DNA of 14,570 bases from CAWJEL01 sp964647255 (lineage in GTDB: Bacteria; Chloroflexota; Anaerolineae; CG2-30-64-16). Position 1 is the first letter of the stretch. Each line of letters opens with the position of its first letter. Made by a program: the position numbers and the translations under genes. Below, piece after piece: positions 7,058-13,763 of this stretch. The notes beneath the pieces were generated by a model, which saw only the letters and a list, made by a program, of their open reading frames with translations, was not told the origin of the DNA and ran no database searches. Location of the stretch: positions 1-14,570 of the forward strand of contig CAZYGI010000088.1 in assembly GCA_964647255.1 (NCBI GenBank), in the 5' to 3' direction.

Positions 7058-10000
7058 GTCCTCTCCTGGTGGGATAAAGTGATGGCGGTTGGATAGGTGA
7101 AAAGTGCGCCGTGCAGCGCATACGCGTACCCGCCGCCGTCCAGGAACTGGGGCGAGATCGGCACCGGGCTGAAGCCGCGCGCGGCGACTGTGTATGGCAG
7201 GCCGGTCGGCAGCCATGCGGCTTCGGCGCCGGCCGGCGGCCCAAAGAAGAGGCCGCGGTCGGTGGCGACGAGCACGCCGAACTGCCAGAGCGCATCGTTG
7301 AGATAGGGCGCCAGCGCCCGCACCTGCGCGCCCGCCAACCCGGCGCTGCGGCTGCTCCAGGTGAGGCCGTCGTCGGTTGACAGCCAGATCGTTTCGGCGT
7401 CGGCGATGTAGATTTCCTGGCCCAGGCCGCGATCGGCCACGGCAAGCGCCAGGGGGCGCTTCAACCCGGCCGGCGCGATGTTTGTCCACGGGCCGACTGC
7501 GCCGGTCGCCGGGTCGTAGGCGGCGCGGTACAGGAAGCCGGCCGCGGCCGATTGCGCGCCGGCTGCGTAGAGGCCGCGCCAGGCGCTCGTGCCGCTTGTT
7601 TCGTCCATGCCGGCGCGCACAGCCAGATGTTGCGCGCCTGGCCCAAAGCTCCAGCCGATCTCAGTTGGCTCGCGCCAGCTTTGGCCGCCATCGGTCGAGA
7701 TAGACGGGCCCGCGCAGGTGGCCGCCAGCAGCAGATTCGGATCCCCCAACAGACCAACGCTCGGCTGGCGGGCCGCGCCCTTGCCGAGCTGCCTCCAGGT
7801 GGCGCCCTGGTCGTCGCTGCGATAGAAGCCATCCTCGTCCGCCGTGCAACTGCCGTCCGTCCAGGTCAGCTTTGCGCCGCTGTAGAGTGGGCCGACTTGG
7901 TCGAAATTGGCGTTGGTCGCCATGAACTCCGTGCGTTCCGGCGCCGTTGTGATCAGATGCCAACCGGACTGCATCGTCTTACCATCCACCTCGCGGGCGT
8001 AGAGCGCACCGCGCCGCGTCAGCGCCATGAGCGCCCACGAATCCCCTCCGTAAATGCGCTGCGGCGCCTCACCGTCCGGCAGGACCAGCGCACCCCAGGG
8101 CAGCGCCAGGCCGGGGAAACCGATGGGCGTCCAGCTGTTGGTGGCAGGATCATCCGCGGAAGGCTGATACCGGTAGAGCTGCATGTCGCCCGTAGCCAGA
8201 TTGACGAGACTGAGCGTCTCTGCATCCAGGAGCAGGGGGTAAGCACCCGAGGCGAAGGCCGCAACAGGCTCCCAAACGCCAGGGGTTTCCTCCCAGGGCT
8301 CGCGCCAGCGATACAGGTGGCCGTCGCTGCTGCCGGCCAGCACCTGGCGGTTCCCGCCCGGATAGCTGACCGCCAGGCTTCCCCCAAGGCCGCCGGGGCG
8401 ATAGGCGATGGCTGTGCCGGGGACCGTGGCGATCTCCCTCCAGTTCTGATCCTGCTGCATGAAGTAGCGCTCCCAAACCACATAGTGGCCGTCGCGCTCC
8501 GTGATCGTGTGCAGCCAGGGTCCGCCGTTCCACATCCACTGCAATCTTCCGACGATGCGGCCTTGCAGCCCAGGATCATCGCGTGTCCAGGTTTGCCCAC
8601 CGTCGCGGCTGACCCAGATCTGCTCCGGTGCGCTGGCAGGCACGACCCAAAGGGCGTTGATCTGCTCAGCCGCTATCTCCGCCGCTATCTGCAACGCCGG
8701 TTGATCGCTGAATTTCTCCCAGCGGTTGTTTGTCATGTCCCGGCGATACAGGCCGTGCTCGGTCGCTGCAATCAGGCTGCCATCAGGCCCGCGAGCAAAC
8801 GCTCGGATGCCAAGCGCCGGATCGAGCGGGAACGGCTCCGCCGCGCCCTCATCGAGAACAATCCGGCCGTCGGGCGGGAGATACCAGTGCTGGACGACCC
8901 ACTCACCGATCCCGACCATCTGAAGCGGCGCGCCCATCAGCCTGGCCGGTGCGGGGAGAACCGCCAGTGTCGGCGTCGGCGAAGGGGTGGCGGTTGGCGT
9001 GGGCGTCGGCGGCTGCTTAGGACACGCAGACACGCTGATGTCGTCCACGTACATCCAGGTGCGGCCTGTGGCGCCGGTGCTGTCGTTGTACACCTCAACA
9101 TAAAGCACCAGGCTTATCCCCCGGTAGGGTGTCAGATCGAAGGTCGCCTGTTTCCACACCCGATCGTTCTCTTGCACCTTCATCAGCGTCTTGATCCCGG
9201 CGAAAGTGCCGGGCTGCAGCAGCACGACCCGTTGATAATCGCCCGTCGCCGCATCGCTGCCGGGGTAGTACCAGAGCGTCAACGTCACTTTGTCCGCGGC
9301 GGCCGGCACGCTGATCGTTTGATAACCGCTGGAGTAGGAGGCGCCCAGCGGCGCCAGCTCACCGAGCAGGTTCCGTTCCGGCAAGCGTCTGTCGGGGTTG
9401 GGCAATCCTGACAGGCCCAGCGCGGCTAGGCTCCCCGGCAGCAGGCCGAACCGGGCCGCGCGCGCGCCCGTATGCGCCAAAGCGGTGCTGTAGCCGGCCG
9501 TGCTGCCGGTCACGGTGAAAGTCCAGGCCGCGTTGGCTTCGAACCCGCCGTTGGTGACCCGCTCGGTGCACCCCACCGGCGTTGCTGTCACCGCAGGTGA
9601 CGCCGCGGCGGTCGGCGTCATGGTAGCCGTGGGCGTGGCGGTTGGTGAAGCCGTCGCGGTGCGCGTGGCCGTGGGAGAGGCCGTCGTCGTCGGAGTTGGT
9701 TTGGGCCGGAAATTGCTCAGTATCAGCGGAAAATAGGTGCGGTAGCGCTGTCCCGTTGTCGGCGTGGCCGTCGCGGTCGCGGTTGGCTCCGATGTGGAAG
9801 TCAAGGTAGCCGTGGGCGTCAGCGTCGCAGTCGGCGTCGCGCTGGGCTCAGGCGTAGCCGTCGCGGTCGCGGTCGGCTCCGATGTGAGAGTCAAGGTAGC
9901 CGTGGGCGTCAGCGTCGCAGTCGGCGTCGCGCTGGGTTCAGGGGTCGCCGTCGCGGTCGGTTCGAATGTGGGAGTCGGAGTGACTGTGGCTGTTGGCGTC

Positions 10001-11337
10001 GGTGTCATCTCCCGACAGGCCGCGGTGATATACTCGTCGGCGCCGATATCGTGATGTGCGATGCCATCGCCGTCACCGTCGCACGGCCGGGGATCCAGGT
10101 CGAAATCCAGCGTGACTTCCGGCAAGTCCAAGCCGGCGTCAATCGCCGGGCTGCCGGCTCGGAGGTGGAAGTCGCCATGATCAATGTCACTGAATTGCGG
10201 ATCTGCGTTGATGTTGCCGGTGTTTCCAACGGGATTGGGAATACCGGACGCGTTTGTCGTGTTGGCCCAGAAGAGGTTATGCTCAACCCGGTCGCCGGCG
10301 ATGGGAGAATACACCGAGATCCCGGTTCCGGTATAGCCCACGATGTTGTTCAGGAAGTCCACCGACCAGTACTGGCCGACCGAGAAGCCGGCAGCCTCAC
10401 CCAGGCGGGTGTTGTTCGCCACCAGGGCACGGCCGGTGCCGCCTATCGAGCCGAATGTGACCGTTCCGTTGATCAACCAGTTGTTGTACAAGCCGGCGGT
10501 GTCGCTTCGAAATCCCGAGACACCGACGCGAAGTTGGCCGACGATGATATTGCCGTCCAACTCAATGTGGCTGCCCGGATAATCGGAGGAACTGTCGCGG
10601 TCCAGCTTTCCGAAAAACACATTATCCCAGAGCGTCGCACCGCCGCGAATGGTGAAGCCTGAAAGCGTGAAAGGGCTTTCGAAATAGCTGTTGCGGATGA
10701 AGGCATCAGTTGTATCGTTCAGCACCAGCGCCCGGCCGGTCAGGTCGGTCGCCGAGATGCGATTGAACATGGGCCTGGCCGCCCGGCATTGAATCGTGGC
10801 ATCCCCCGTTCCCGGATCTGTGGAAACCACCGTGACATCCTGCAACAGCGCCTGGTCAGCGCACCACAGCGTGGTGGCCTGCCCCGAGCGGATCGTGACA
10901 TCCCCGGCATCCCCGGCGCCAATGACAGCGACGCGGTTCTTCATGAAGATGGCGCCATCATAGATGCCCGGGCGCACCAGCACGGCATCATCGGCGACCG
11001 CTGCGTTGATGCCATCTTGAATCGTCTGGAATGGCCGCTCGGCCGACCCGTCTCCGCCGGCCGCGGCGTTGATGTCCACATAGATCGTGCGGCCTGAGGC
11101 GGCGCGGGCCACACCGGCATCTGCATCCCGGCCGGAGAGCGCCGGCCATGTGGGGCGCCGCGCCTCCCAGATTGCGCGCGCCTGATCGGGCGAGAAGCGC
11201 GGCGCGTTTGACTGCTGCGCGGGGTCATTCGGCCCGGCCTGTCGCGCCGAGACTGAGGTCGTGGCGCCGGGCCAGCAGAGGGAGAGAGTTGCGAAAAGAA
11301 CGAGGAACAGTATCCGAGGCGTGCGACGGTGACGCAT
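7018..11337 (-). CDS. Secreted right-handed beta-helix protein fused through T/P linkers to a jelly-roll and an Asp-box propeller
   Basis: This is a predicted exported protein of 1439 aa, first in the operon. The start at 11337 has GGAGG seven bases upstream and a signal peptide (MRHRRTPR, hydrophobic 9-20, cleavage likely after VSA at 31). Parts in order: right-handed parallel beta-helix of the DUF1565/PbH1 type, about 82-436, opening TIYVDINAAAGGDGS and closing with ADPQF, DFHLRAGSPAIDAG and DIGADEY; a DGDGDG calcium-loop-like motif at 420-425; T/P-rich linker 445-587 interrupted by RTYFPLILSNF at 533-543; CBM-like jelly-roll 591-771 (VTNGGFE to WMYVDDISVS); second T/P linker 776-790; beta-propeller about 800-1415 with Asp-boxes at 909-917, 1174-1181, 1214-1221 and 1320-1327. 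The last 40 bases overlap the next gene. No catalytic residues of pectate lyases or sialidases were recognised, so a binding or scaffold role is inferred. It may be a fusion of two formerly separate proteins. Confidence 0.9.
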   Translation of the reverse strand: MRHRRTPRILFLVLFATLSLCWPGATTSVSARQAGPNDPAQQSNAPRFSPDQARAIWEARRPTWPALSGRDADAGVARAASGRTIYVDINAAAGGDGSAERPFQTIQDGINAAVADDAVLVRPGIYDGAIFMKNRVAVIGAGDAGDVTIRSGQATTLWCADQALLQDVTVVSTDPGTGDATIQCRAARPMFNRISATDLTGRALVLNDTTDAFIRNSYFESPFTLSGFTIRGGATLWDNVFFGKLDRDSSSDYPGSHIELDGNIIVGQLRVGVSGFRSDTAGLYNNWLINGTVTFGSIGGTGRALVANNTRLGEAAGFSVGQYWSVDFLNNIVGYTGTGISVYSPIAGDRVEHNLFWANTTNASGIPNPVGNTGNINADPQFSDIDHGDFHLRAGSPAIDAGLDLPEVTLDFDLDPRPCDGDGDGIAHHDIGADEYITAACREMTPTPTATVTPTPTFEPTATATPEPSATPTATLTPTATLTLTSEPTATATATPEPSATPTATLTPTATLTSTSEPTATATATPTTGQRYRTYFPLILSNFRPKPTPTTTASPTATRTATASPTATPTATMTPTAAASPAVTATPVGCTERVTNGGFEANAAWTFTVTGSTAGYSTALAHTGARAARFGLLPGSLAALGLSGLPNPDRRLPERNLLGELAPLGASYSSGYQTISVPAAADKVTLTLWYYPGSDAATGDYQRVVLLQPGTFAGIKTLMKVQENDRVWKQATFDLTPYRGISLVLYVEVYNDSTGATGRTWMYVDDISVSACPKQPPTPTPTATPSPTPTLAVLPAPARLMGAPLQMVGIGEWVVQHWYLPPDGRIVLDEGAAEPFPLDPALGIRAFARGPDGSLIAATEHGLYRRDMTNNRWEKFSDQPALQIAAEIAAEQINALWVVPASAPEQIWVSRDGGQTWTRDDPGLQGRIVGRLQWMWNGGPWLHTITERDGHYVVWERYFMQQDQNWREIATVPGTAIAYRPGGLGGSLAVSYPGGNRQVLAGSSDGHLYRWREPWEETPGVWEPVAAFASGAYPLLLDAETLSLVNLATGDMQLYRYQPSADDPATNSWTPIGFPGLALPWGALVLPDGEAPQRIYGGDSWALMALTRRGALYAREVDGKTMQSGWHLITTAPERTEFMATNANFDQVGPLYSGAKLTWTDGSCTADEDGFYRSDDQGATWRQLGKGAARQPSVGLLGDPNLLLAATCAGPSISTDGGQSWREPTEIGWSFGPGAQHLAVRAGMDETSGTSAWRGLYAAGAQSAAAGFLYRAAYDPATGAVGPWTNIAPAGLKRPLALAVADRGLGQEIYIADAETIWLSTDDGLTWSSRSAGLAGAQVRALAPYLNDALWQFGVLVATDRGLFFGPPAGAEAAWLPTGLPYTVAARGFSPVPISPQFLDGGGYAYALHGALFTYPTAITLSHQERTCIVESSVRSCYP
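7063..7067 (-). promoter_or_regulatory. Ribosome binding site inside the preceding gene, suggesting translational coupling
   Basis: AGGAG on the minus strand lies five bases before the ATG at 7057 and falls within the last codons of the beta-helix gene, whose stop is at 7018-7020. Ribosomes finishing the first gene therefore cover the start of the second, which favours coupled translation. Confidence 0.75.
9715..9735 (-). other. Internal YFPLILS tag between the two halves of the beta-helix/propeller protein
   Basis: Residues 535-541 read YFPLILS, directly after a T/P-rich linker and before a second one. The pattern resembles the terminal WLPLxxR of the other two operon proteins, but here it lies 898 residues before the end of the protein. 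This position suggests that a protein once ended near here. Confidence 0.5.
9771..9975 (-). repeat. 90-base in-frame tandem repeat coding the Thr/Pro linker
   Basis: Two near-identical 90-base units (9771-9860 and 9861-9950) are followed by a decayed partial third copy to about 9975. Ninety bases equal 30 codons, so the unit keeps frame and encodes a block of the EPTATATATPEPSATPTATL type followed by TPTATLT. Differences between the units are few. Length variation of this linker by slippage or recombination is likely between strains. Confidence 0.85.
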
Positions 11338-11344
11338 GACAAAA

Positions 11345-11349
11345 CCTCC
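11345..11349 (-). promoter_or_regulatory. Ribosome binding site GGAGG of the first operon gene
   Basis: GGAGG on the minus strand lies seven bases before the ATG at 11337, which begins the signal peptide. The frame stays open to an ATG at 11403, but those extra residues are not signal-like and have no comparable site. Confidence 0.75.
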
Positions 11350-11423
11350 GCGCTGAGAATTCTTTGTGTTTCGCGGGCAGGGTTCGGTCAAGAACGAATT
11401 CACACATGCTCTGGGCGGACACT

Positions 11424-11440
11424 CGCCCCCACAGGGGGCG
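11424..11440. other. Perfect 7-pair hairpin upstream of the surface-protein operon
   Basis: CGCCCCC at 11424-11430 and GGGGGCG at 11434-11440 pair perfectly around a three-base loop. No T-tract follows on either strand, so it does not look like a standard intrinsic terminator. It lies about 90 bases upstream of the first operon start and could be a protein site, an RNA leader structure or part of a termination region. Confidence 0.45.
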
Positions 11441-11470
11441 CCCTGTTGCCAAGCCTTACCCCCTAGAGCA

Positions 11471-11500
11471 CGCGCGCGGGATCACCCGATCCCGCGCGCG
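11471..11500. terminator. Perfect 13-pair hairpin downstream of the methyltransferase gene
   Basis: The arms 11471-11483 and 11488-11500 (CGCGCGCGGGATC and its exact complement) enclose an ACCC loop, the strongest hairpin in the window. It lies about 86 bases after the methyltransferase stop and between that gene and the operon start, where a terminator is expected. The T-tract is missing on the minus strand and only a loose T-rich run follows on the plus strand, so intrinsic termination is uncertain. Confidence 0.45.
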
Positions 11501-11586
11501 GTGGTTCTCTTGCGAACGATAAAGATGACGTTGTTTGGCGCTGAAAGATACGAATCGCAGCGGTCTGAGGCAAAAAAAGCGGATAT

Positions 11587-12297
11587 TCAGGATTTGACCG
11601 CGCCGAAGGCGGCGAAGCAACCGTTCTTGTGCAGGATCTCGACCGCGCTGAACCCGACGCTGCGCAGCAGCTCGACCTGGAACAGCAGCGGCCGCGGGGT
11701 GTCTTCCTTCTCGATATAGGCGAAGACGTGGTCGCGGTACGCCTCATCCCGCAGCTCGGCCAGGTACGCGCCGTAGCGCTCCCACATCAGCGCTTGGATC
11801 GCCGGGGTCGGATGCTCGATCAGGTCGGAAATCCAGAGCGAGCCGCCGGGCCGCAGCGCGGCGTAGCATTTGGCGAAAACCTGCTGCCACTCGGCATCGC
11901 CGCGCAGGTGGTGGAACACAGCCGCGGCCAGGATGATGTCGAAGCGGTCTTCGCCCAACCGGAGGTTGCGGATGTCGGCCTGGATGGTGGTGACGTTTGC
12001 GCTGGTGGCCTCGGAGATGCGCTGCAGGGCGCGGTCGAGCATGGGGCGGCTGAGATCCACCAGGGTGACGTTGAGATCGGGCAGGAGCTGGAGCAGTTTC
12101 AGCGTGTAGTTGCCCGCGCCGCACCCGATGTCAAGCACGTGCATCGCGGCCGGTGTGACCGCCGCGGCCGCCTGCACGATCAAGTCCATCGCCAGCGGCG
12201 CGTCCACCGTGGCCGATTGGCCGGTGTCCAGGTTGGAGAAGCGCTCGACATCCGCATCGAACCGCTGGCGGATCTCCTCGACGGTGGATTTTTTCAT
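11587..12297 (-). CDS. Class I SAM-dependent methyltransferase
   Basis: This is a 236-aa cytosolic protein of the usual length for small Rossmann-fold methyltransferases. The start at 12297 has AGGAGG six bases upstream. Motif I is VLDIGCGAGNY at 54-64; the acidic residue that holds the SAM ribose is Asp81 in LVDLSRPML; an acidic motif III-like position is Asp108 in IQADIRNL; motif IV is FDIILAAAVFHHL at 119-131; the post-motif strand is LRPGGSLWISDLI at 148-160. The N-terminal helix with QRFDADVERFSNLD at 11-24 is of the kind seen in CmoA-like and Methyltransf_25-type enzymes, where it covers the SAM site. The substrate cannot be told from the sequence. It is transcribed from its own promoter, divergently from the reductase gene, and has no visible functional tie to the downstream surface operon. 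Confidence 0.95.
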   Translation of the reverse strand: MKKSTVEEIRQRFDADVERFSNLDTGQSATVDAPLAMDLIVQAAAAVTPAAMHVLDIGCGAGNYTLKLLQLLPDLNVTLVDLSRPMLDRALQRISEATSANVTTIQADIRNLRLGEDRFDIILAAAVFHHLRGDAEWQQVFAKCYAALRPGGSLWISDLIEHPTPAIQALMWERYGAYLAELRDEAYRDHVFAYIEKEDTPRPLLFQVELLRSVGFSAVEILHKNGCFAAFGAVKS

Positions 12298-12303
12298 GGG
12301 GCG

Positions 12304-12309
12304 CCTCCT
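12304..12309 (-). promoter_or_regulatory. Ribosome binding site AGGAGG of the methyltransferase gene
   Basis: A full AGGAGG on the minus strand lies six bases before the ATG at 12297, a near-ideal arrangement that fixes the start. Confidence 0.85.
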
Positions 12310-12335
12310 GCTGATTCCCGCCTGCTCACGCCCGA

Positions 12336-12364
12336 ATCATAGCATAAACCAATCCGTCCGGCAA
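12336..12364 (-). promoter_or_regulatory. Sigma-70-type promoter with extended -10 for the methyltransferase gene
   Basis: On the minus strand TTGCCG (12359-12364) is separated by exactly 17 bases from TATGAT (12336-12341), and TGC precedes the -10, giving an extended -10 element. Four of six bases match the -35 consensus and five of six match the -10. The expected start of transcription, near 12329, leaves a leader of about 32 bases with the ribosome binding site. Confidence 0.6.
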
Positions 12365-12458
12365 TGGACAGAAAACGGCCAACCGGTTACGATATGCACG
12401 ACCCTTCTGAAGTCGAGATGTTTGTTGGTCAGTCGCCGCAACGTGCCTTGAGCCGGCG

Positions 12459-12534
12459 ACCCGCTCAGCATGACAGTAGGGAGTTTCTTGCCGGGGCGCA
12501 TTCCGCCCGCGTGGTATGAGTAACTCAGAATGAC
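12459..12534. repeat. Remnants of the dispersed CTCAGAATGACA-type repeat in the divergent intergenic region
   Basis: The 17 bases at 12459-12475 match 13715-13731 in 16 positions (ACCCGCTCAG followed by ATGACA). A second copy of the core, CTCAGAATGAC, lies at 12524-12534, and GGAGTTTCTTGCC near 12480-12492 resembles GGAGATTCTTCGC of the larger element at 13597-13731. The pattern looks like a decayed, interrupted copy of the same repeat family. Confidence 0.55.
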
Positions 12535-12538
12535 CAAA

Positions 12539-12544
12539 GGGGAG
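12539..12544 (+). promoter_or_regulatory. Ribosome binding site GGGGAG deciding the reductase start at 12554
   Basis: GGGGAG ends nine bases before the ATG at 12554, whose product begins MDYRVLGRTG as is usual for the family. The in-frame ATG at 12530 lies inside a repeat remnant and upstream of this site, and the ATG at 12545 touches it, so both are unlikely starts. Confidence 0.75.
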
Positions 12545-12553
12545 ATGTGTCAC

Positions 12554-13555
12554 ATGGACTATCGCGTTCTCGGTCGCACCGGCGTGCAGGTGTCGCGCCT
12601 ATGCTTCGGCACGATGTCGTTCGGCGGGGATGCCGATGAGAGTACGTCCGCGGCGATGTTCAACCGTTGCCGCGACGCGGGCATCAACTTCTTCGACTGC
12701 GCGGACGTCTACGCGGGCGGCCGATCGGAGGAGATCCTGGGCCGGCTGATCGCGGGCAGCCGCGACGCGCTGGTGATTACATCGAAGGTGAATTTTCCCA
12801 CCGGCCCCGATATGAACCAGCGCGGCCTGTCGCGGCGCCATATCCTCCAGGCGGCCGCCGCCAGCCTTCGCCGGCTGGGGACCGATCGCATTGATCTCTA
12901 CTTCGTCCATTGCTTCGACGCACTGACGCCCATGGATGAGACGCTGCGGGCGCTGGACGACCTGGTGCATCAGGGCAAGGTGCTCTACATCGGCGTCAGC
13001 AACTGGGCCGCGTGGCAGATCGCAAAGGCGCTGGGCCTCTCGACACTGCACGCGCTGGCCCGTTTCGAGTGCATCCAGCCGATGTACAACCTGGTGAAAC
13101 GCCAGTCTGAAGTGGAGATCCTGCCGCTGGCCGCGTCGGAGGGGCTGGGCGTGATCTCCTACAGCCCGTTGGGCGGCGGCTTGTTGAGCGGCAAATACGG
13201 CGTGGGCGTGCGGCCCGAAGGCGGTCGTTTGCAGGAGAACCCGGTCTACGTGCGACGCTACGGCCAGGCGGCCTATTACGAGATCGTGGATCGTTTCCTC
13301 GCCCATGCGCAGGAGCGCGGCGTCCATCCCGCGACGTTGGCGGTCGCGTGGGTCATGGCGCACCCGGCGATCACCGCGCCCATCATCGGCGCGCGCAACC
13401 TGGCCCAGTTGGAGGCGTCGTTGGCCGCGCTGGATGTGGAGATGACGCCGGAGTGGCGGGCCGAGATCGCGGCGCTGTCGCCGGAGCCGCCGCCGGCCAC
13501 CGATCGCAGCGAGGAAAAGGCGGGGTTCTTCTACCGGGGAACGCAGACGAAATAG
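12554..13555 (+). CDS. Aldo/keto reductase
   Basis: This is a 333-aa cytosolic NADPH-dependent oxidoreductase of the aldo/keto reductase superfamily, with the usual length for the single-domain (beta/alpha)8 barrel. The catalytic tetrad is complete: Asp48 and Tyr53 in FFDCADVY, Lys78 in ITSKVNF and His119 in DLYFVHCFD. Other family marks are VLGRTGVQVSRLCFGTMSFG at 5-24, YIGVSNW at 145-151, QPMYNL at 175-180, SPLGGGLLSGKYG at 204-216 for cofactor binding, and IIGARNLAQLEASL at 277-290. The natural substrate (aldehyde, ketone or sugar) cannot be named. It stands alone on the plus strand, divergent from the methyltransferase and convergent with the E2 gene, so it is probably monocistronic. Confidence 0.95.
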   Translation: MDYRVLGRTGVQVSRLCFGTMSFGGDADESTSAAMFNRCRDAGINFFDCADVYAGGRSEEILGRLIAGSRDALVITSKVNFPTGPDMNQRGLSRRHILQAAAASLRRLGTDRIDLYFVHCFDALTPMDETLRALDDLVHQGKVLYIGVSNWAAWQIAKALGLSTLHALARFECIQPMYNLVKRQSEVEILPLAASEGLGVISYSPLGGGLLSGKYGVGVRPEGGRLQENPVYVRRYGQAAYYEIVDRFLAHAQERGVHPATLAVAWVMAHPAITAPIIGARNLAQLEASLAALDVEMTPEWRAEIAALSPEPPPATDRSEEKAGFFYRGTQTK

Positions 13556-13753
13556 AACGCAGATGTCAGCCTGTACGTTACCGCAAGATTTGCTGCTGTC
13601 ACCCTGAGCGAGTTGACCCCAAGAAGTCCGTGACGGCGAAAGTCCAGCGAAGGGTCTCGTTCGTGGCAGGAGATTCTTCGCTGGCGCCTCGCCGCGACGA
13701 AGGTTGAGTCGTTCACCCGCTCAGAATGACAAGTGCAGGTTCCATCTGCGTTC
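13555..13753. repeat. Nested inverted-repeat element between convergent genes
   Basis: Three pairs of arms are nested about a centre near 13654-13664. The outer pair is a perfect 11-base match (13555-13565 GAACGCAGATG with 13743-13753). The middle pair is 13597-13610 with 13718-13731 (TGTCA and CTGAGCG shared, 12 of 14). The inner pair is near 13646-13658 with 13670-13682 (GCGAAGGGTCTC type against its complement). Similar CTCAGAATGACA and ATCTGCGTTC motifs are, from memory, common dispersed intergenic repeats in Chloroflexota genomes. Folded as RNA it could also act as a two-way transcription stop for the convergent genes. No open reading frame of note lies within it. Confidence 0.65.
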
Positions 13754-13763
13754 CGTGTTCCGT

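Noticed and set aside
7058..7489. Upstream extension of the second operon protein to an in-frame start at 7489
   Set aside because: It would add 144 Arg/Pro-rich residues lying inside the first gene in another frame and bury the signal peptide; the ATG at 7057 with AGGAG is the real start.
7552..9411. Long plus-strand open frame of 619 codons opposite the beta-helix/propeller gene
   Set aside because: Its product is Arg/Pro/Ala-rich without recognisable domains, it lies wholly antisense to a gene with clear domains, and long antisense frames are expected in GC-rich DNA.
9771..9975. Tandem repeat as a CRISPR array
   Set aside because: The units are contiguous 90-base copies without unique spacers and stay in frame within a coding linker.
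11268..11280. LSLC in the signal peptide of the first operon protein as a lipobox
   Set aside because: The residue before Cys21 is Leu, not Gly, Ala or Ser, so a lipoprotein signal is not supported.
11363..11391. TTGACC on the minus strand as a -35 for the operon
   Set aside because: The -35 is good, but at 17-18 bases spacing only CACAAA or ACAAAG is present, which is too poor a -10 to call.
11571..11579. Seven-T tract just after the methyltransferase stop as an intrinsic terminator
   Set aside because: No stable hairpin immediately precedes it; the nearest GC-rich palindrome is inside the coding end and too far away.
11629..12342. Plus-strand frame of 237 codons opposite the methyltransferase
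   Set aside because: The opposite strand encodes all methyltransferase motifs with promoter and ribosome binding site; this frame has none and is a GC shadow.
12512..12520. TGGTATGAG as an extended -10 for the reductase gene
   Set aside because: Position relative to the start is plausible, but no -35 is seen at the right spacing and the match lies in repeat-derived sequence.
12599..13363. Minus-strand frame of 254 codons opposite the reductase
   Set aside because: His/Arg-rich composition with no family signature, fully antisense to a complete aldo/keto reductase.
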